Shown: piece by piece, positions 17,100-26,404 of the stretch
How the letters are laid out: every line of letters begins with the position of its first letter
Numbering within the stretch: position 1 is the stretch's first letter
From: Microbacterium murale
GTDB lineage: Bacteria; Actinomycetota; Actinomycetes; Actinomycetales; Microbacteriaceae
Direction: 5' to 3'
DNA length: 64,000 nucleotides
NCBI RefSeq assembly: GCF_030815955.1
Contig: NZ_JAUSXK010000001.1
Span: 372,001 to 436,000, forward strand
Made by a program: the position numbers and the translations under genes
Notes under the pieces: generated by a model
What the model was told of the DNA's origin: nothing
The model's input: only the letters and a program-made list of their open reading frames with translations
The model's database searches: none

Positions 17100-17111
17100 G
17101 CGGTATACATT
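17082..17111 (+). promoter_or_regulatory. Promoter of the glycan importer operon
   Basis: -35 TTGACC at 17082-17087, followed after 16 or 18 bases by TATACA (17104-17109) or TACATT (17106-17111). The -10 lies inside the first LacI operator; the second operator lies just after the expected transcription start. Confidence 0.45.
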
Positions 17112-17140
17112 AGCCGCCAGTTGATGTGTACCGCTTTACA
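17094..17140. promoter_or_regulatory. Two LacI-type operators in inverted arrangement
   Basis: Site 1 is TGTAAAGCGGTATACA (17094-17109) and site 2 is TGTGTACCGCTTTACA (17125-17140). Each is an imperfect dyad around a central CG, as LacI-family sites are. Together they form a perfect 12-bp inverted repeat (17094-17105 with 17129-17140). The centres are 31 bp apart, about three helical turns, so two dimers would sit on the same DNA face. Confidence 0.7.
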
Positions 17141-17191
17141 CGAGTCCCGACACGGGCGGCCATCACCCCGTTCAGATGCACCGCAGCTCTC

Positions 17192-17197
17192 AGGAGG
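17192..17197 (+). promoter_or_regulatory. Shine-Dalgarno that decides a TTG start
   Basis: A full AGGAGG sits five bases before TTG 17203. The in-frame ATG at 17176 lies upstream of it and has no such site, so TTG is the likely start of the binding-protein gene. Confidence 0.65.
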
Positions 17198-17202
17198 TCT
17201 CC

Positions 17203-18486
17203 TTGTCCCAAGGCATCAGCAGGCGCACGTTCCTCGGCGCGATAATCGGAACCGGCGTCGTGACGCCGCTGCTGGCGGGTTGCGGCCCTCTCATGTCCGC
17301 CTCGAGCGCACCGGGCGCGATATCCGTGCACACTCAGCTCAGCGGCGCGGTCTCGGGAGCACAGGTGTTCTCCGACGTCGTGGCCGCGTATCAGCGCGCG
17401 AACGACCAGACCGTCGCACTGCTCAAGAACGGATCCGATCTGCCGATCGTGTTCGAGACGAGCGCCCTGGCCGGCAAGGAAGCCGACATCGCGATGGTCA
17501 ACCTGCAGGGACGCACCCTGTCGTGGACTCGCCTCGAGGCGACGATCCCCGTCGAAGACCTGCTCGATGAATGGGGGCTGCGGGACAAGATCATCCCGGA
17601 GGCCATCGAGGAGTGGACGGACGAGCATGGGCACCTGCGCGCATTCCCCTTCACTCGCACGAACTGGCCCGTCTCGTTCAACGTCGGACTGCTCGACGAA
17701 GCGGGCGTCCAGCTGCCGACCACGACCGATGAACTCATCGTGGTCGCGGACGCGCTGCGTTCCAAGGGAATCGGCCCGGTCACGGTCGGGGGCTCCGACT
17801 GGAGCGGGCAGAAGATGTTCCTGCAGATCCTTCAGGGCTTCCTCACCAAGGAGGAGGCCAGCCGAGCGTTCTCGACCGGCAAGCTCTCCGAGAGCCCAGG
17901 AGCGATCGCGGGCGTCGAGCATTTCGTCGAGCTTCGCGACGCCGGAGTCTTCGTCGACAACGTGCAGGGGTACACCTCGGACTCCGAACTCACCCAGTTC
18001 AACACCCGCAAAGCCGCCATCGTCCCTGCAATGTCGTCGGCACTCGCTCTCGTGCCGCTCGAGCGCGCGGCCGAGGTCGTCGTCGGCGGATGGCCCAAGC
18101 CGTCTCGAGGCGGTGTTCTCGCCCATCCGAGCGTGATCCAGAGCTACAACGGCCACGGGATCTGGATCAGCACGAACGGAGCGGAGAAGCTCGATCTGCT
18201 CAAACCTTTCATCCAGAACCTGTACAGCCCGGAAGTCACGAAGGAGTTCATCCTCGACTCCGGACGCGACATGAGCAGGATCACGGATGTCGTCAGCACC
18301 GATTTTCCCCTCGTCGCACAGGCCTCGCAGCTGACGACCGATCAGGTCACCCCTGTGATGCTCCCCGATCTGCTCATCCCCGACGCCGTGTTCGAACCGA
18401 TGATCCGCGCCACAGCAATGGCGTACGGCACTGCCTCTGTCGATCAGATCATCGAAACGTTCGAGAAGGCCTACGACGCGGCCTGA
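17203..18486 (+). CDS. Glycan-binding lipoprotein of ABC importer, Tat-exported (SBP family 1)
   Basis: 427 aa from TTG 17203. The signal has a twin-arginine motif SRRTFLG (Arg7-Arg8) and then lipobox LAGC (Cys27), so it is predicted to be a Tat-exported lipoprotein. The mature part is a family-1 sugar-binding protein (ANDQTVALLKNG, TRTNWPVSFNVGLLDEAG, VTVGGSDWSGQKMFLQILQG). It heads the operon with two permeases, GH3 and GH125. No ATPase gene is present here, so a shared MsiK-type ATPase encoded elsewhere is expected. The ligand is probably a short mannose-containing oligosaccharide, inferred from the hydrolases. Confidence 0.9.
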   Translation: MSQGISRRTFLGAIIGTGVVTPLLAGCGPLMSASSAPGAISVHTQLSGAVSGAQVFSDVVAAYQRANDQTVALLKNGSDLPIVFETSALAGKEADIAMVNLQGRTLSWTRLEATIPVEDLLDEWGLRDKIIPEAIEEWTDEHGHLRAFPFTRTNWPVSFNVGLLDEAGVQLPTTTDELIVVADALRSKGIGPVTVGGSDWSGQKMFLQILQGFLTKEEASRAFSTGKLSESPGAIAGVEHFVELRDAGVFVDNVQGYTSDSELTQFNTRKAAIVPAMSSALALVPLERAAEVVVGGWPKPSRGGVLAHPSVIQSYNGHGIWISTNGAEKLDLLKPFIQNLYSPEVTKEFILDSGRDMSRITDVVSTDFPLVAQASQLTTDQVTPVMLPDLLIPDAVFEPMIRATAMAYGTASVDQIIETFEKAYDAA

Positions 18487-18501
18487 CGGCCCGGAAGGAC
18501 A

Positions 18502-19434
18502 ATGATGACCGCGCTCGCCCCATCTCCCATCGCACCCGCATCCCCTGAACCCCGGATGCCTGCGCCACGTCGCCGCTCCACACTGCGCGAGCGCTTCCCC
18601 GGCCTGGCTCTGCCGGCTCTGATCTGGTACGCCGTCTTCATGATCGGGCCTGTCGTCGCGATCTTCGTCATCGCGTTCCTCGACTGGCCAGGGATGCTCG
18701 AGACGCCGACCGGCGCCGGATGGGCGAACTTCTCCGCCGTGTTCGCCGACACCACGTTCTGGGCCGCTCTGGGCAACTCGGCGATCCAGATCGTCGTCGG
18801 GCTGCCGATCATGATCGTGCTGGCCTTCCTGCTCGCGTTCTACGTCGTGCAGAAGCCGCCGGGGCACCGCGTCCTGCGCTATCTGCTCTTCATCCCCGCA
18901 CTCATCTCGGCCCCCGCCACGGCCATGGTGTTCTACGCCATGCTCAACCCGGACGGCCTTGTCAACGGCGTCATGCGACCCCTGGGGCTCGTGGGCAACG
19001 CCTGGCTGGCTGATCCGAGCACCGCTCTGGGTGCGATCATCGCCGTCGAGCTGTGGAGCGGAATCGGGTACTCGGCCGTCCTCATCGCGGCGCGGCTCGA
19101 CGGAGTCGACTCCGAGATGATCCAGGCCGCACGCGTGGACGGTGCAGGAGACTGGCGCATCGCATGGCGGATGTACTGGCCGATCGCGCAGGACTTCATC
19201 GGCGTCGTCACGATGCTCCAGTTCCTGTCCCTGCTGTTCAACTCCGCACAGACCGTGCTGCTGTTGACACAGGGCGGACCGGGGAACTCCACGATGACGC
19301 TTTCCTACCTCATCTACCGCAAGGCCTTCGTCGAGACCGATCTCGGCTACAGCCAAGCGGTCGGCGTGATCCTTTTCATCATCGGGCTGGTCGGGATGGG
19401 GCTCATCCGCCGCTTCCTGCGCGCGACTCACTGA
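18502..19434 (+). CDS. Sugar ABC transporter permease, MalF/UgpA type
   Basis: 310 aa, six membrane segments. Start at 18502 (an ATG doublet) with GGAAGG upstream. The N-terminal tail is Pro-rich and basic. The ATPase-docking EAA loop reads IQAARVDGAGDWRIAWRMYWP, with Gln in place of the first Glu-Ala context. It is 15 bases after the binding-protein stop and 21 bases before the second permease, so it is in one operon. It forms the channel with the MalG-type partner. Confidence 0.92.
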   Translation: MMTALAPSPIAPASPEPRMPAPRRRSTLRERFPGLALPALIWYAVFMIGPVVAIFVIAFLDWPGMLETPTGAGWANFSAVFADTTFWAALGNSAIQIVVGLPIMIVLAFLLAFYVVQKPPGHRVLRYLLFIPALISAPATAMVFYAMLNPDGLVNGVMRPLGLVGNAWLADPSTALGAIIAVELWSGIGYSAVLIAARLDGVDSEMIQAARVDGAGDWRIAWRMYWPIAQDFIGVVTMLQFLSLLFNSAQTVLLLTQGGPGNSTMTLSYLIYRKAFVETDLGYSQAVGVILFIIGLVGMGLIRRFLRATH

Positions 19435-19455
19435 CCTCGGACGAAGGCGAACCTC

Positions 19456-20307
19456 ATGGCACGACGCACTGTTCTCCCTCTGCGCGATCGCGTGGGATCG
19501 ATCACCAGCGGAACGCTGGCCTGGCTGTACGCCGCCGCGCTGCTCATCCCGTTCTATTACTTCATCACCTCGTCGTTCAAGACGAATGAAGAGATCTTCG
19601 AGTCTCCGCTCGCATTGCCGACGCAGTGGGATCTGTCGAACTTCGCCACCGCAGTGCAGCAGGCCGACCTGTGGCTCGCGATAGCGAACTCCGCCATCAC
19701 GACGGTCTGCGCGCTCGTCCTCACCCTGCTGCTCGCACTTCCTGCATCCTTCGCTCTCGCACGGGCGAAGGGACGAGTGGGCCGGATCATCGAGACCGTG
19801 TTCAGCCTCGGCTTCCTGATCCCCTCGTTCGCCGCGCTGTTCCCCACCTTCCTGTTGGCCGCAGCGCTCGGTTTGTTCCACACCCGCACGTTCGTCGTGC
19901 TTCTCCTGCCTGCCACGGCGCTTCCGCTGTCGATCGTGATCCTCACGTCGTTCATGCGCACGATTCCACGCGAGTTGGAGGAAGCCGCATCGATGGACGG
20001 GGCGACGACGCTTCAGGTGCTGCGGCAGGTCTATCTCCCCATCTGCATCCCCGGCATCGCCACCGTGCTCCTGCTGAACTTCCTGTCGTTCTGGAACGCG
20101 TACCTCTATCCGCTGATCCTGATCGGCCCGGACACCGCGCAACGCACCATCCAGGTCGCGCTGCCGACGCTGAAGGTGGATGCCGGTACCGATTACGGTG
20201 TGCTGATGGCCGGAACCCTGCTCACACTGCTCCCCGTATATCTCGTCTACACCGTGCTGCAGCGTCAGATGCAGCGTGCACTCGTCTCAGGGGCGATCAA
20301 GGGATGA
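19456..20307 (+). CDS. Sugar ABC transporter permease, MalG/UgpE type
   Basis: 283 aa with about six membrane segments (first AWLYAAALLIPFYYFITSSF). The EAA loop is LEEAASMDGATTLQVLRQVYLP, clearly conserved. It pairs with the MalF-type permease upstream. Its TGA stop overlaps the ATG of the GH3 gene (ATGA at 20304-20307), so the importer and the hydrolases are translationally coupled. Confidence 0.93.
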   Translation: MARRTVLPLRDRVGSITSGTLAWLYAAALLIPFYYFITSSFKTNEEIFESPLALPTQWDLSNFATAVQQADLWLAIANSAITTVCALVLTLLLALPASFALARAKGRVGRIIETVFSLGFLIPSFAALFPTFLLAAALGLFHTRTFVVLLLPATALPLSIVILTSFMRTIPRELEEAASMDGATTLQVLRQVYLPICIPGIATVLLLNFLSFWNAYLYPLILIGPDTAQRTIQVALPTLKVDAGTDYGVLMAGTLLTLLPVYLVYTVLQRQMQRALVSGAIKG

Positions 20308-22556
20308 CCTCCGCGAACGACCTGTCGCTGCGCGAGCGCGTCGGGCAGATCAATCAACGCCTCAAGGGTTGGGAAGCCGTCCGCTGGATCGACGGCGAAC
20401 CCAGGATCACCGATGTGCTCCGCCGCGAAGTGGACAGGTGGGGCGGCCTCGGAGCAATCTACGGCGTGCTCCGCGCGGATCCGTGGTCGCAGGTCAGGTG
20501 GCGCAACGGCATTCCGCCGGAGCGCAGCGCCGAGGCCTACCATGCGGTGCAGGACTATGTCATGCGCAACGGCACTGGCATTCCCACGCTCTTCGTCGAA
20601 GAGGCTCCTCACGGGCTGATGGCACTGGGGGCGACCACGCTCCCGGTGAATCTCGCGCTCGGCGCCACCATGGACCTCGAGCTCGCCGAGCATCTGGGCG
20701 AGAAGGTCGCGGCCGAGGCGCGGGCCCGCGGGGCGCACGTAGCGCTCGTCTCCGGTCTTGACGTGCTGCGCGACCCGCGCTGGGGGCGTGCAGAGGAATG
20801 CTTCAGCGAGGACCCGTGGCTCGCCGCGGCCTTCGTCCGGGCAACAGTGCGCGGCATGCAGGGTTCCGATCCGCACGCGGCGATCGACCGGGCACACATC
20901 GCGGTCGTCGCCAAGCACCTCGCCGCACAGGGCGCGGGGATCGGCGGTCGCAACGGATCGGGTGCCCCTATCGGTCGCAGGGAACTGGGCGAAGTGCATC
21001 TGCGACCGGCGTACGCCGCCGCCCGCGCGGGAGTGGCAGGCTTCATGGCCGCGTACAACGACATCGACGGCATCCCGTGCAGCGCGAACCGTGAGTTGCT
21101 CACCGGTAGGCTCCGCGAGGACTGGGGCTGGGAAGGCATCGTCATGGCTGACGGCACCGCCATCGATCGCCTTCGAGACAGCACACCCGATGCGGCATCC
21201 GCAGCGGCGATCTCCATCCACGCAGGCGTGGACCTCAGTCTGTGGGATGACGCCTTCACGCATGTCGTCGAGGCCGTGGAGCGTGGACTGCTCGCGGAGG
21301 GGGACGTCACGCGAGCGGCAGATCGTGTTCTCGCGTTGAAGACCAGGGTGGGGCTTCTCAGCGGCACGGGCGAGTCGAGCAGCCGAGCTGCGTACGACGT
21401 CCGTGAACTGATCACGCTGGCCGCCAGGGCGGCAACGGAATCGGTCGTCATCGTTCACGACCGCGAGAAGACTCTCCCGCTCGCCCCGTCGGCCATCATT
21501 GCTCTCGTGGGCCCCAACGCCGACGACATCGAGGCACAGCTGGGCGACTACTCCCCTCCACGACCTGCGGAGGATCCGGACGCATCGACCGTGCGCACCG
21601 CCCTTATCCGGCGGTACGGAGCCGGGAACGTGCGCTTCGCGCCCGGTTCGACGCATCGTCACAGGCTGGGCGACGATGCGCTGACCTCGGTCACCGAGGC
21701 GTGCGCAGGTGCGGATGTCGCGATCGTCGTGCTCGGAGGGACGAGCCGTCGAAGCTACGAGGATGAGTTCGCAGTCAACGGAGCGGTCGACGCACCGGCC
21801 GTCGACACGACGAACGGGGAGGGCGTCGATCAGTCGCACTTGGCGCTTCCGGCCGCTCAGCTCGAGGTGCTGCGGGCGGCGCGGGCAGCCTCGTCGCGCG
21901 TGGTCGCGGTCATCATCGACGGCCGGCCTCGCCCATTGACAGAAGTGGCCGCGTTGTCGGACGCACTGATCGTGGCGCCGTTCCCCGGTCCGAGCGGCGG
22001 ACAGGCGATCGTGGACGCCCTGCAGACCGGGTCCGCCTGCGGCCTGCTTCCCGCGACGTTCCCCTCCGATGACGGGGTCCTGCCCGTCGCGCACGATGAA
22101 CGCAGGGAGACGGCACGCGGATACGTCGATGCCCGGTACCCCGTCGGTCATCTGCTCGGCGCTGGTGCACCGAAAGACGTCACTGTGCTCCTGCGCCCCA
22201 GCAGCTCATCCGTGACGCGCACGGCGCTGTCCGAGGGCGCAGTCAGCACCCTCATCGCGGACGTCGTGAACGATTCGGATTCCGAGATCTCTCTCGCTGT
22301 GCCGCTCTTCGGCCGGCGCCACGAGTACGGCATCCGTCCCAGGCGGCGCACTGTGCTCGACGTGCGTCGCGTCCGCGTGCCGGCCGGCGGGTCGACCGCG
22401 GTGCGGTTCGCGCTCGGACTCGACGCACTCGGCTCCTGGGCTACCGGGCGGCCCGAACCGTCGCCGGTCGAGGTGATCGCCTGGACCGCCGCGCAGCACG
22501 ATCCCCCGGAAGATGTCGCGACCGTGCGGATCACCGAGGACGGGGACCCAGGATGA
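20304..22556 (+). CDS. Glycoside hydrolase family 3
   Basis: 750 aa. Start at ATG 20304, coupled to the permease stop; longer in-frame readings overlap the permease and are not used. GH3 barrel signatures: FVEEAPHGLMALGATTLP, LDVLRDPRWGRAEECFSEDP, VAKHLAAQGAGIGGRNG and GWEGIVMADGTAIDRL, whose Asp is the expected nucleophile. The alpha/beta second domain (around IIALVGPNADDIEAQLGDYS) and a fibronectin-III-like C-terminus follow. No signal peptide, so cytosolic. GH3 members act as beta-glucosidase, beta-xylosidase or beta-N-acetylglucosaminidase; the context favours a glycan-derived disaccharide. Confidence 0.9.
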   Translation: MTSANDLSLRERVGQINQRLKGWEAVRWIDGEPRITDVLRREVDRWGGLGAIYGVLRADPWSQVRWRNGIPPERSAEAYHAVQDYVMRNGTGIPTLFVEEAPHGLMALGATTLPVNLALGATMDLELAEHLGEKVAAEARARGAHVALVSGLDVLRDPRWGRAEECFSEDPWLAAAFVRATVRGMQGSDPHAAIDRAHIAVVAKHLAAQGAGIGGRNGSGAPIGRRELGEVHLRPAYAAARAGVAGFMAAYNDIDGIPCSANRELLTGRLREDWGWEGIVMADGTAIDRLRDSTPDAASAAAISIHAGVDLSLWDDAFTHVVEAVERGLLAEGDVTRAADRVLALKTRVGLLSGTGESSSRAAYDVRELITLAARAATESVVIVHDREKTLPLAPSAIIALVGPNADDIEAQLGDYSPPRPAEDPDASTVRTALIRRYGAGNVRFAPGSTHRHRLGDDALTSVTEACAGADVAIVVLGGTSRRSYEDEFAVNGAVDAPAVDTTNGEGVDQSHLALPAAQLEVLRAARAASSRVVAVIIDGRPRPLTEVAALSDALIVAPFPGPSGGQAIVDALQTGSACGLLPATFPSDDGVLPVAHDERRETARGYVDARYPVGHLLGAGAPKDVTVLLRPSSSSVTRTALSEGAVSTLIADVVNDSDSEISLAVPLFGRRHEYGIRPRRRTVLDVRRVRVPAGGSTAVRFALGLDALGSWATGRPEPSPVEVIAWTAAQHDPPEDVATVRITEDGDPG

Positions 22557-23863
22557 GAGCGCCGACCGCGCTGACGCCTGATCGGACGACTCTCGATCTC
22601 CTCACTGCCGCGGCGGACGAAGTCCGCGACGTCTGCGGAACGCGTATCGGCGACCTCGTCAGGGCCGCGCTGCTGCGCACTCTCACCCGCACGATCAGTG
22701 TCGATGAGACCGGGTCGGTCTTCGTCATCACCGGCGACATCCCCGCCATGTGGTTGCGGGACTCGACGACGCAGCTCGCCCCGTATCTCCGCTTCCTCGA
22801 TCGCAGTCCTTGGCTGGCAGATCTCGTGGAGTCCGTGGTCAGGCGCCAGTTCGAGTTCATCAGGCACGACCCATATGCGAATTCGTTCAATGATGGCCCC
22901 ACAGGGGCGCATTACGACGCCGAGGACCTCTGCGCCGACCCTGCGGTCTGGGAGCAGAAGTACGAGGTCGACAGCCTCTGCTATCCGATCTCCCTCGCGC
23001 ATGCTCTCTGGAAGAGCACGGGACGCACCGACTTCGTCGATGATCGAATGCACCAGGCGCTGCGTGCGATCGTGGCCCAGTTGCGCCTCGAACAGCGGCA
23101 CGACGATTCTTCGTACCGCTTCGAACGCACCACAGCGATCCCGACCGAGACGCTGACGCGTGAAGGTCGAGGGTCAGTGACAGCGCACACGGGGATGACG
23201 TGGAGCGGGTTTCGTCCCTCGGACGACGCGTGCACCTACGGCTACAACATCCCTGCGAATCTCTTCGCCGCACAGGCTCTCCTGGCAGTGGCAGAGATCG
23301 CCGACGAGGTCTGCGACGATCCCGACCTGGCCGCGTGCGCCCGTGCACTGTCTACCGAGCTGCAGTCCGGCGTCGAGAAGTTCGGGATCGTCGATGCGCC
23401 AGATGGCAGCTCCATCTATGCCTATGAAGTCGACGGTCTGGGCGGAGTGCTCCGCATGGACGATGCCAACACGCCCTCGCTGCTCTCGCTTCCGCTCATC
23501 GCGCCGGACGTGATCGATCGTCGGATCTGGGATGCCACCCGCATGTTCGTGTTGAGCCAGGACAACCCCTATTGGTTCTCCGGCTCGGTGCTGAAAGGTG
23601 TGGGCAGCCCGCACACCAAGACGGGACGGGTCTGGCCGATAGCCCTCGCGGTGCAGGGCCTCGTCGGAACACCCGCTGATCGGATCCGCCTTCTCAGGAT
23701 GATCAGCGACACGGATGCCGGTACCGGGCACATCCACGAGAGCATCGACGCGAATGACCCCACGATCTTCTCGCGACCCTGGTTCTCCTGGGCGGAATCG
23801 ATGTTCTGCGAGCTCGCGATGGCAGTGGTCGATGACGTCGGGAGCACACCAGCCGGGCGATGA
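22553..23863 (+). CDS. Glycoside hydrolase family 125, exo-alpha-1,6-mannosidase-like
   Basis: 436 aa with a four-base ATGA overlap with GH3. The chain carries GH125 (formerly DUF1237) landmarks: TGDIPAMWLRDSTTQLAPYL, YEVDSLCYPISLAHALWKST, PSDDACTYGYNIPANLFAAQ and DNPYWFSGSVLKGVGSPHT. GH125 enzymes are metal-independent alpha-mannosidases that remove terminal alpha-1,6-mannose, as in N-glycan cores. No signal peptide, so it should act on imported oligosaccharide. Last gene of the operon, followed by a strong hairpin. Confidence 0.9.
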   Translation: MRAPTALTPDRTTLDLLTAAADEVRDVCGTRIGDLVRAALLRTLTRTISVDETGSVFVITGDIPAMWLRDSTTQLAPYLRFLDRSPWLADLVESVVRRQFEFIRHDPYANSFNDGPTGAHYDAEDLCADPAVWEQKYEVDSLCYPISLAHALWKSTGRTDFVDDRMHQALRAIVAQLRLEQRHDDSSYRFERTTAIPTETLTREGRGSVTAHTGMTWSGFRPSDDACTYGYNIPANLFAAQALLAVAEIADEVCDDPDLAACARALSTELQSGVEKFGIVDAPDGSSIYAYEVDGLGGVLRMDDANTPSLLSLPLIAPDVIDRRIWDATRMFVLSQDNPYWFSGSVLKGVGSPHTKTGRVWPIALAVQGLVGTPADRIRLLRMISDTDAGTGHIHESIDANDPTIFSRPWFSWAESMFCELAMAVVDDVGSTPAGR

Positions 23864-23878
23864 CCGCGCACAAACGGG

Positions 23879-23914
23879 ACGAGCTGTCCGGACTCTGAGG
23901 TCCGGACAGCTCGT
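23879..23914. terminator. Bidirectional terminator between convergent operons
   Basis: Perfect 15-bp stem: ACGAGCTGTCCGGAC at 23879-23893 with its complement at 23900-23914, loop TCTGAG. It lies between the GH125 stop and the end of the convergent binding-protein gene and can serve both. The tail is only mildly T-rich. Confidence 0.85.
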
Positions 23915-23932
23915 TCGTTCCAACAGGAGTCG

Positions 23933-25051
23933 TTACTTGTACGACTCCACGATCTCCAGGAGGGTCGGAACGTTGGCGTAGGCCTCGGCCGCGTTCTCCT
24001 TCGTGACGATGACCGGGTCGAGCAGGTACGACGGGACGACCTTCGAGCCGTTGTCGTACGACTCGGTGTCGTTGACCTCGGCCTCTTCGCCCTTCTGCAG
24101 CTGTCCGACCATCTTGATGGCCTGCTCCACGAGCAGCGCGGTGTCCTTGTTGATCGTGGAGTACTGGATGCCCTCCATGATCGACTTCACCGACTCGACC
24201 TCGGAGTCCTGGCCGGTGACGACCGGAACGCCCTTGCCCGCCTGCTGCGCAGCAGTGAGGATGGCGCGGGCCAGAGTGTCGTTCGGCGACAGCACGCCGT
24301 CGAGCACGACGTCGCCGCCGTACGAGCCGGTGAGCAGCGTGTCCATGCGGTTCTGCGCGTTCTCGGCCAGCCAGCCCTCCGTCGCCGTCTGGGCGATCTC
24401 GGTCTGTCCGGAGACGACGTTCAGCGTGCCGTCGTCGATCGCCGGCTGGAGAACCTCCATGGCACCGTCGAAGAAGACGGCCGAGTTGGCGTCGTCCGGC
24501 GAGCCGGAGAACAGCTCGATGTTGTACGGCGCCTCGTGACCGGCGCGCTCGGCGAGCCCGTCGAGCAGGGCCTGGCCCTGGAGGTTGCCGACCTTGAAGT
24601 TGTCGAACGCGACGTAGTAGTCGAGCGCGTCGGTGTTCTCGATCAGTCGGTCGTACGCGATCACGTAGGCACCGGCATCCTTGGCCGCCTGCACCTGCGT
24701 GGCCAGCTGCTTGCCGTCCTTCGCGCCGATGATGATGACCTTGGCACCGTTGGTGACCATGGTCTGGATCTGGTTCTGCTGCTCGGCGACGGTGTTGCTG
24801 GCCGGTGCGTACTGGACGTCGGCCTTGTAGCCGGCCTCTTCCAGTCCGTCGGTGAACAGCTGACCCGCCAGAACCCAGTTCTCACTGGTCTTGTCGGGGA
24901 GCGCGACACCGATCGTCGAGCCTGCTTCGAATCCGGTGACTTCCTCGTCGGTTCCGCCTCCGGTGTCGCCGCCACGTTCGCCGGAGCAACCGGTGAGGGC
25001 GAGAGCTGTTGCGGCGACAAGCGCTGTGGCCGCAAATGCCATTCTCTTCAT
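23933..25051 (-). CDS. Monosaccharide-binding lipoprotein, ChvE type (system 1)
   Basis: 372 aa. Lipoprotein signal with lipobox LTGC (Cys22). The mature part is a periplasmic-binding fold of the ribose/xylose group ([83 protein letters not shown]). It closely parallels the binding protein at 32150. Last gene after mmsA- and mmsB-type genes on the same strand, 30 bases after the permease stop, which is unusual since binding proteins often come first. The ligand is a pentose or hexose; not resolvable further. Confidence 0.92.
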   Translation of the reverse strand: MKRMAFAATALVAATALALTGCSGERGGDTGGGTDEEVTGFEAGSTIGVALPDKTSENWVLAGQLFTDGLEEAGYKADVQYAPASNTVAEQQNQIQTMVTNGAKVIIIGAKDGKQLATQVQAAKDAGAYVIAYDRLIENTDALDYYVAFDNFKVGNLQGQALLDGLAERAGHEAPYNIELFSGSPDDANSAVFFDGAMEVLQPAIDDGTLNVVSGQTEIAQTATEGWLAENAQNRMDTLLTGSYGGDVVLDGVLSPNDTLARAILTAAQQAGKGVPVVTGQDSEVESVKSIMEGIQYSTINKDTALLVEQAIKMVGQLQKGEEAEVNDTESYDNGSKVVPSYLLDPVIVTKENAAEAYANVPTLLEIVESYK

Positions 25052-25081
25052 GCGATCTCTTTCTCTGTTTCTTGGTGTGGA

Positions 25082-26404
25082 TTACTTGGGTTTTGGATAG
25101 TCCGTGAGGTTGGGCCCATCGGGCCGGCCCCGCCGACGCGTCATGAATCCGATCAACGAAGGTCTCCCCTGCTGCTTGTTCCAGACGTCGATGCCGACGG
25201 CGACGAGGAGCACGAGGCCCTTGATCATCGAGACGACGTCGGCACCCTGACCGAGCAGCTGAAGTCCGTTGTTCAGGAACGCCATCACGAGACCACCGAT
25301 GATCGAGCCGATCACGGTGCCGATGCCGCCGGCGACGGCCGCACCGCCGATGAACACGCTGGCGATGGCGTCGAGCTCCCACCCGTTGCCGTCACCGGGG
25401 CCGGAGGCCTGCGACCGTGCGACGAAGATCATGCCGGCGAGGGCTGCGAGCACGGACATGTTCATCATGACGAAGAAGTCGACCCAGCGGTCCTTCACGC
25501 CTGACAGACCGGCGGCCTGACGGTTGCCGCCGACCGCGTAGATGTGCCGCCCGAAGACCGTGTTGCGCGTGACGAACGAGTAGATGATGACCAGCGCGAG
25601 CAGGATGATGCCCGAGACGGGGAAGCTCGTACCGGGGCGACCGGTGGCAAACATCCAGCCCGCCGCCAGGACGACGATGGACAGCAGCACGACCTTGGTC
25701 ACGCTCACCCACAGTGGCGCCATGAGCGAGCCCATCTTGTGCTGAATACGACGGGTGCGGATCTCCCAGAAGACCAGCCAGGCGACGCCAGCGAGGGCGA
25801 GGATCATGGTCGGCACGTTGAACGGCAGCGGAAGAGCGATCTCCGGCAGGTAACCGGCGCCGATGTAGACGAACTCCTTGGGCACGGGGATCGACTGCGA
25901 GTTGCCGATCCACTGGTTGGCACCGCGGAAGAACAGCATGCCGGCCAGCGTCACGATGAACGCCGGTACTCCGACGTAAGCGACCCAGAATCCCTGCCAT
26001 GCTCCCACCAATGCGCCGACGACCAGCCCGAGCACGATCGCCAGCGGCCAGGGAAGATTCCATTCCGCCATCGACTTCGCGACGATGATGCCGACGAATG
26101 CCGCGACCGAGCCGACCGAAAGGTCGATATGGCCCATGATGATCACCATCACCATCCCGATCGCGAGGATCAGGATGAAGGAGTACTGGTTGATGACGTT
26201 GATCAGGTTGCCCGGCGTCAGTGTCGCGCCGTTGGGACCGTTGCGGATCAGGGTCAGGATCTCGAAGAGGACGACGATGACGATGAGGCTGCCGAAGATG
26301 CCGAACTGACGCAGCGACGACTGCGCACCACCGAACATCTTGCGGATATCGCGGAAGTGGAATCCCTGATTCTTGACCTCGGGGGTGGTGCTGGTGCCGC
26401 TCAT
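25082..26404 (-). CDS. Monosaccharide ABC permease, MmsB/XylH type (system 1)
   Basis: 440 aa, about ten membrane segments. Family signatures: [62 protein letters not shown] and [20 protein letters not shown]. Its start overlaps the ATPase stop by four bases (ATGA at 26401-26404), and it is followed by the binding protein. It forms the channel of a ChvE/MmsAB-type importer. The gene symbol is left empty because the sugar is not known. Confidence 0.93.
   Translation of the reverse strand: MSGTSTTPEVKNQGFHFRDIRKMFGGAQSSLRQFGIFGSLIVIVVLFEILTLIRNGPNGATLTPGNLINVINQYSFILILAIGMVMVIIMGHIDLSVGSVAAFVGIIVAKSMAEWNLPWPLAIVLGLVVGALVGAWQGFWVAYVGVPAFIVTLAGMLFFRGANQWIGNSQSIPVPKEFVYIGAGYLPEIALPLPFNVPTMILALAGVAWLVFWEIRTRRIQHKMGSLMAPLWVSVTKVVLLSIVVLAAGWMFATGRPGTSFPVSGIILLALVIIYSFVTRNTVFGRHIYAVGGNRQAAGLSGVKDRWVDFFVMMNMSVLAALAGMIFVARSQASGPGDGNGWELDAIASVFIGGAAVAGGIGTVIGSIIGGLVMAFLNNGLQLLGQGADVVSMIKGLVLLVAVGIDVWNKQQGRPSLIGFMTRRRGRPDGPNLTDYPKPK

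Noticed and set aside
17110..20142. A very long open frame (about 1010 codons) on the minus strand opposite the glycan importer genes
   Set aside because: Its translation is rich in Arg, Asp, Gly and His with no family motifs, while the plus strand encodes clear transporter genes. It is an antisense artefact of GC-rich codon use.
20265..22151. A 628-codon open frame opposite the GH3 gene
   Set aside because: No motifs and low-complexity basic composition. GH3 on the other strand is unmistakable.
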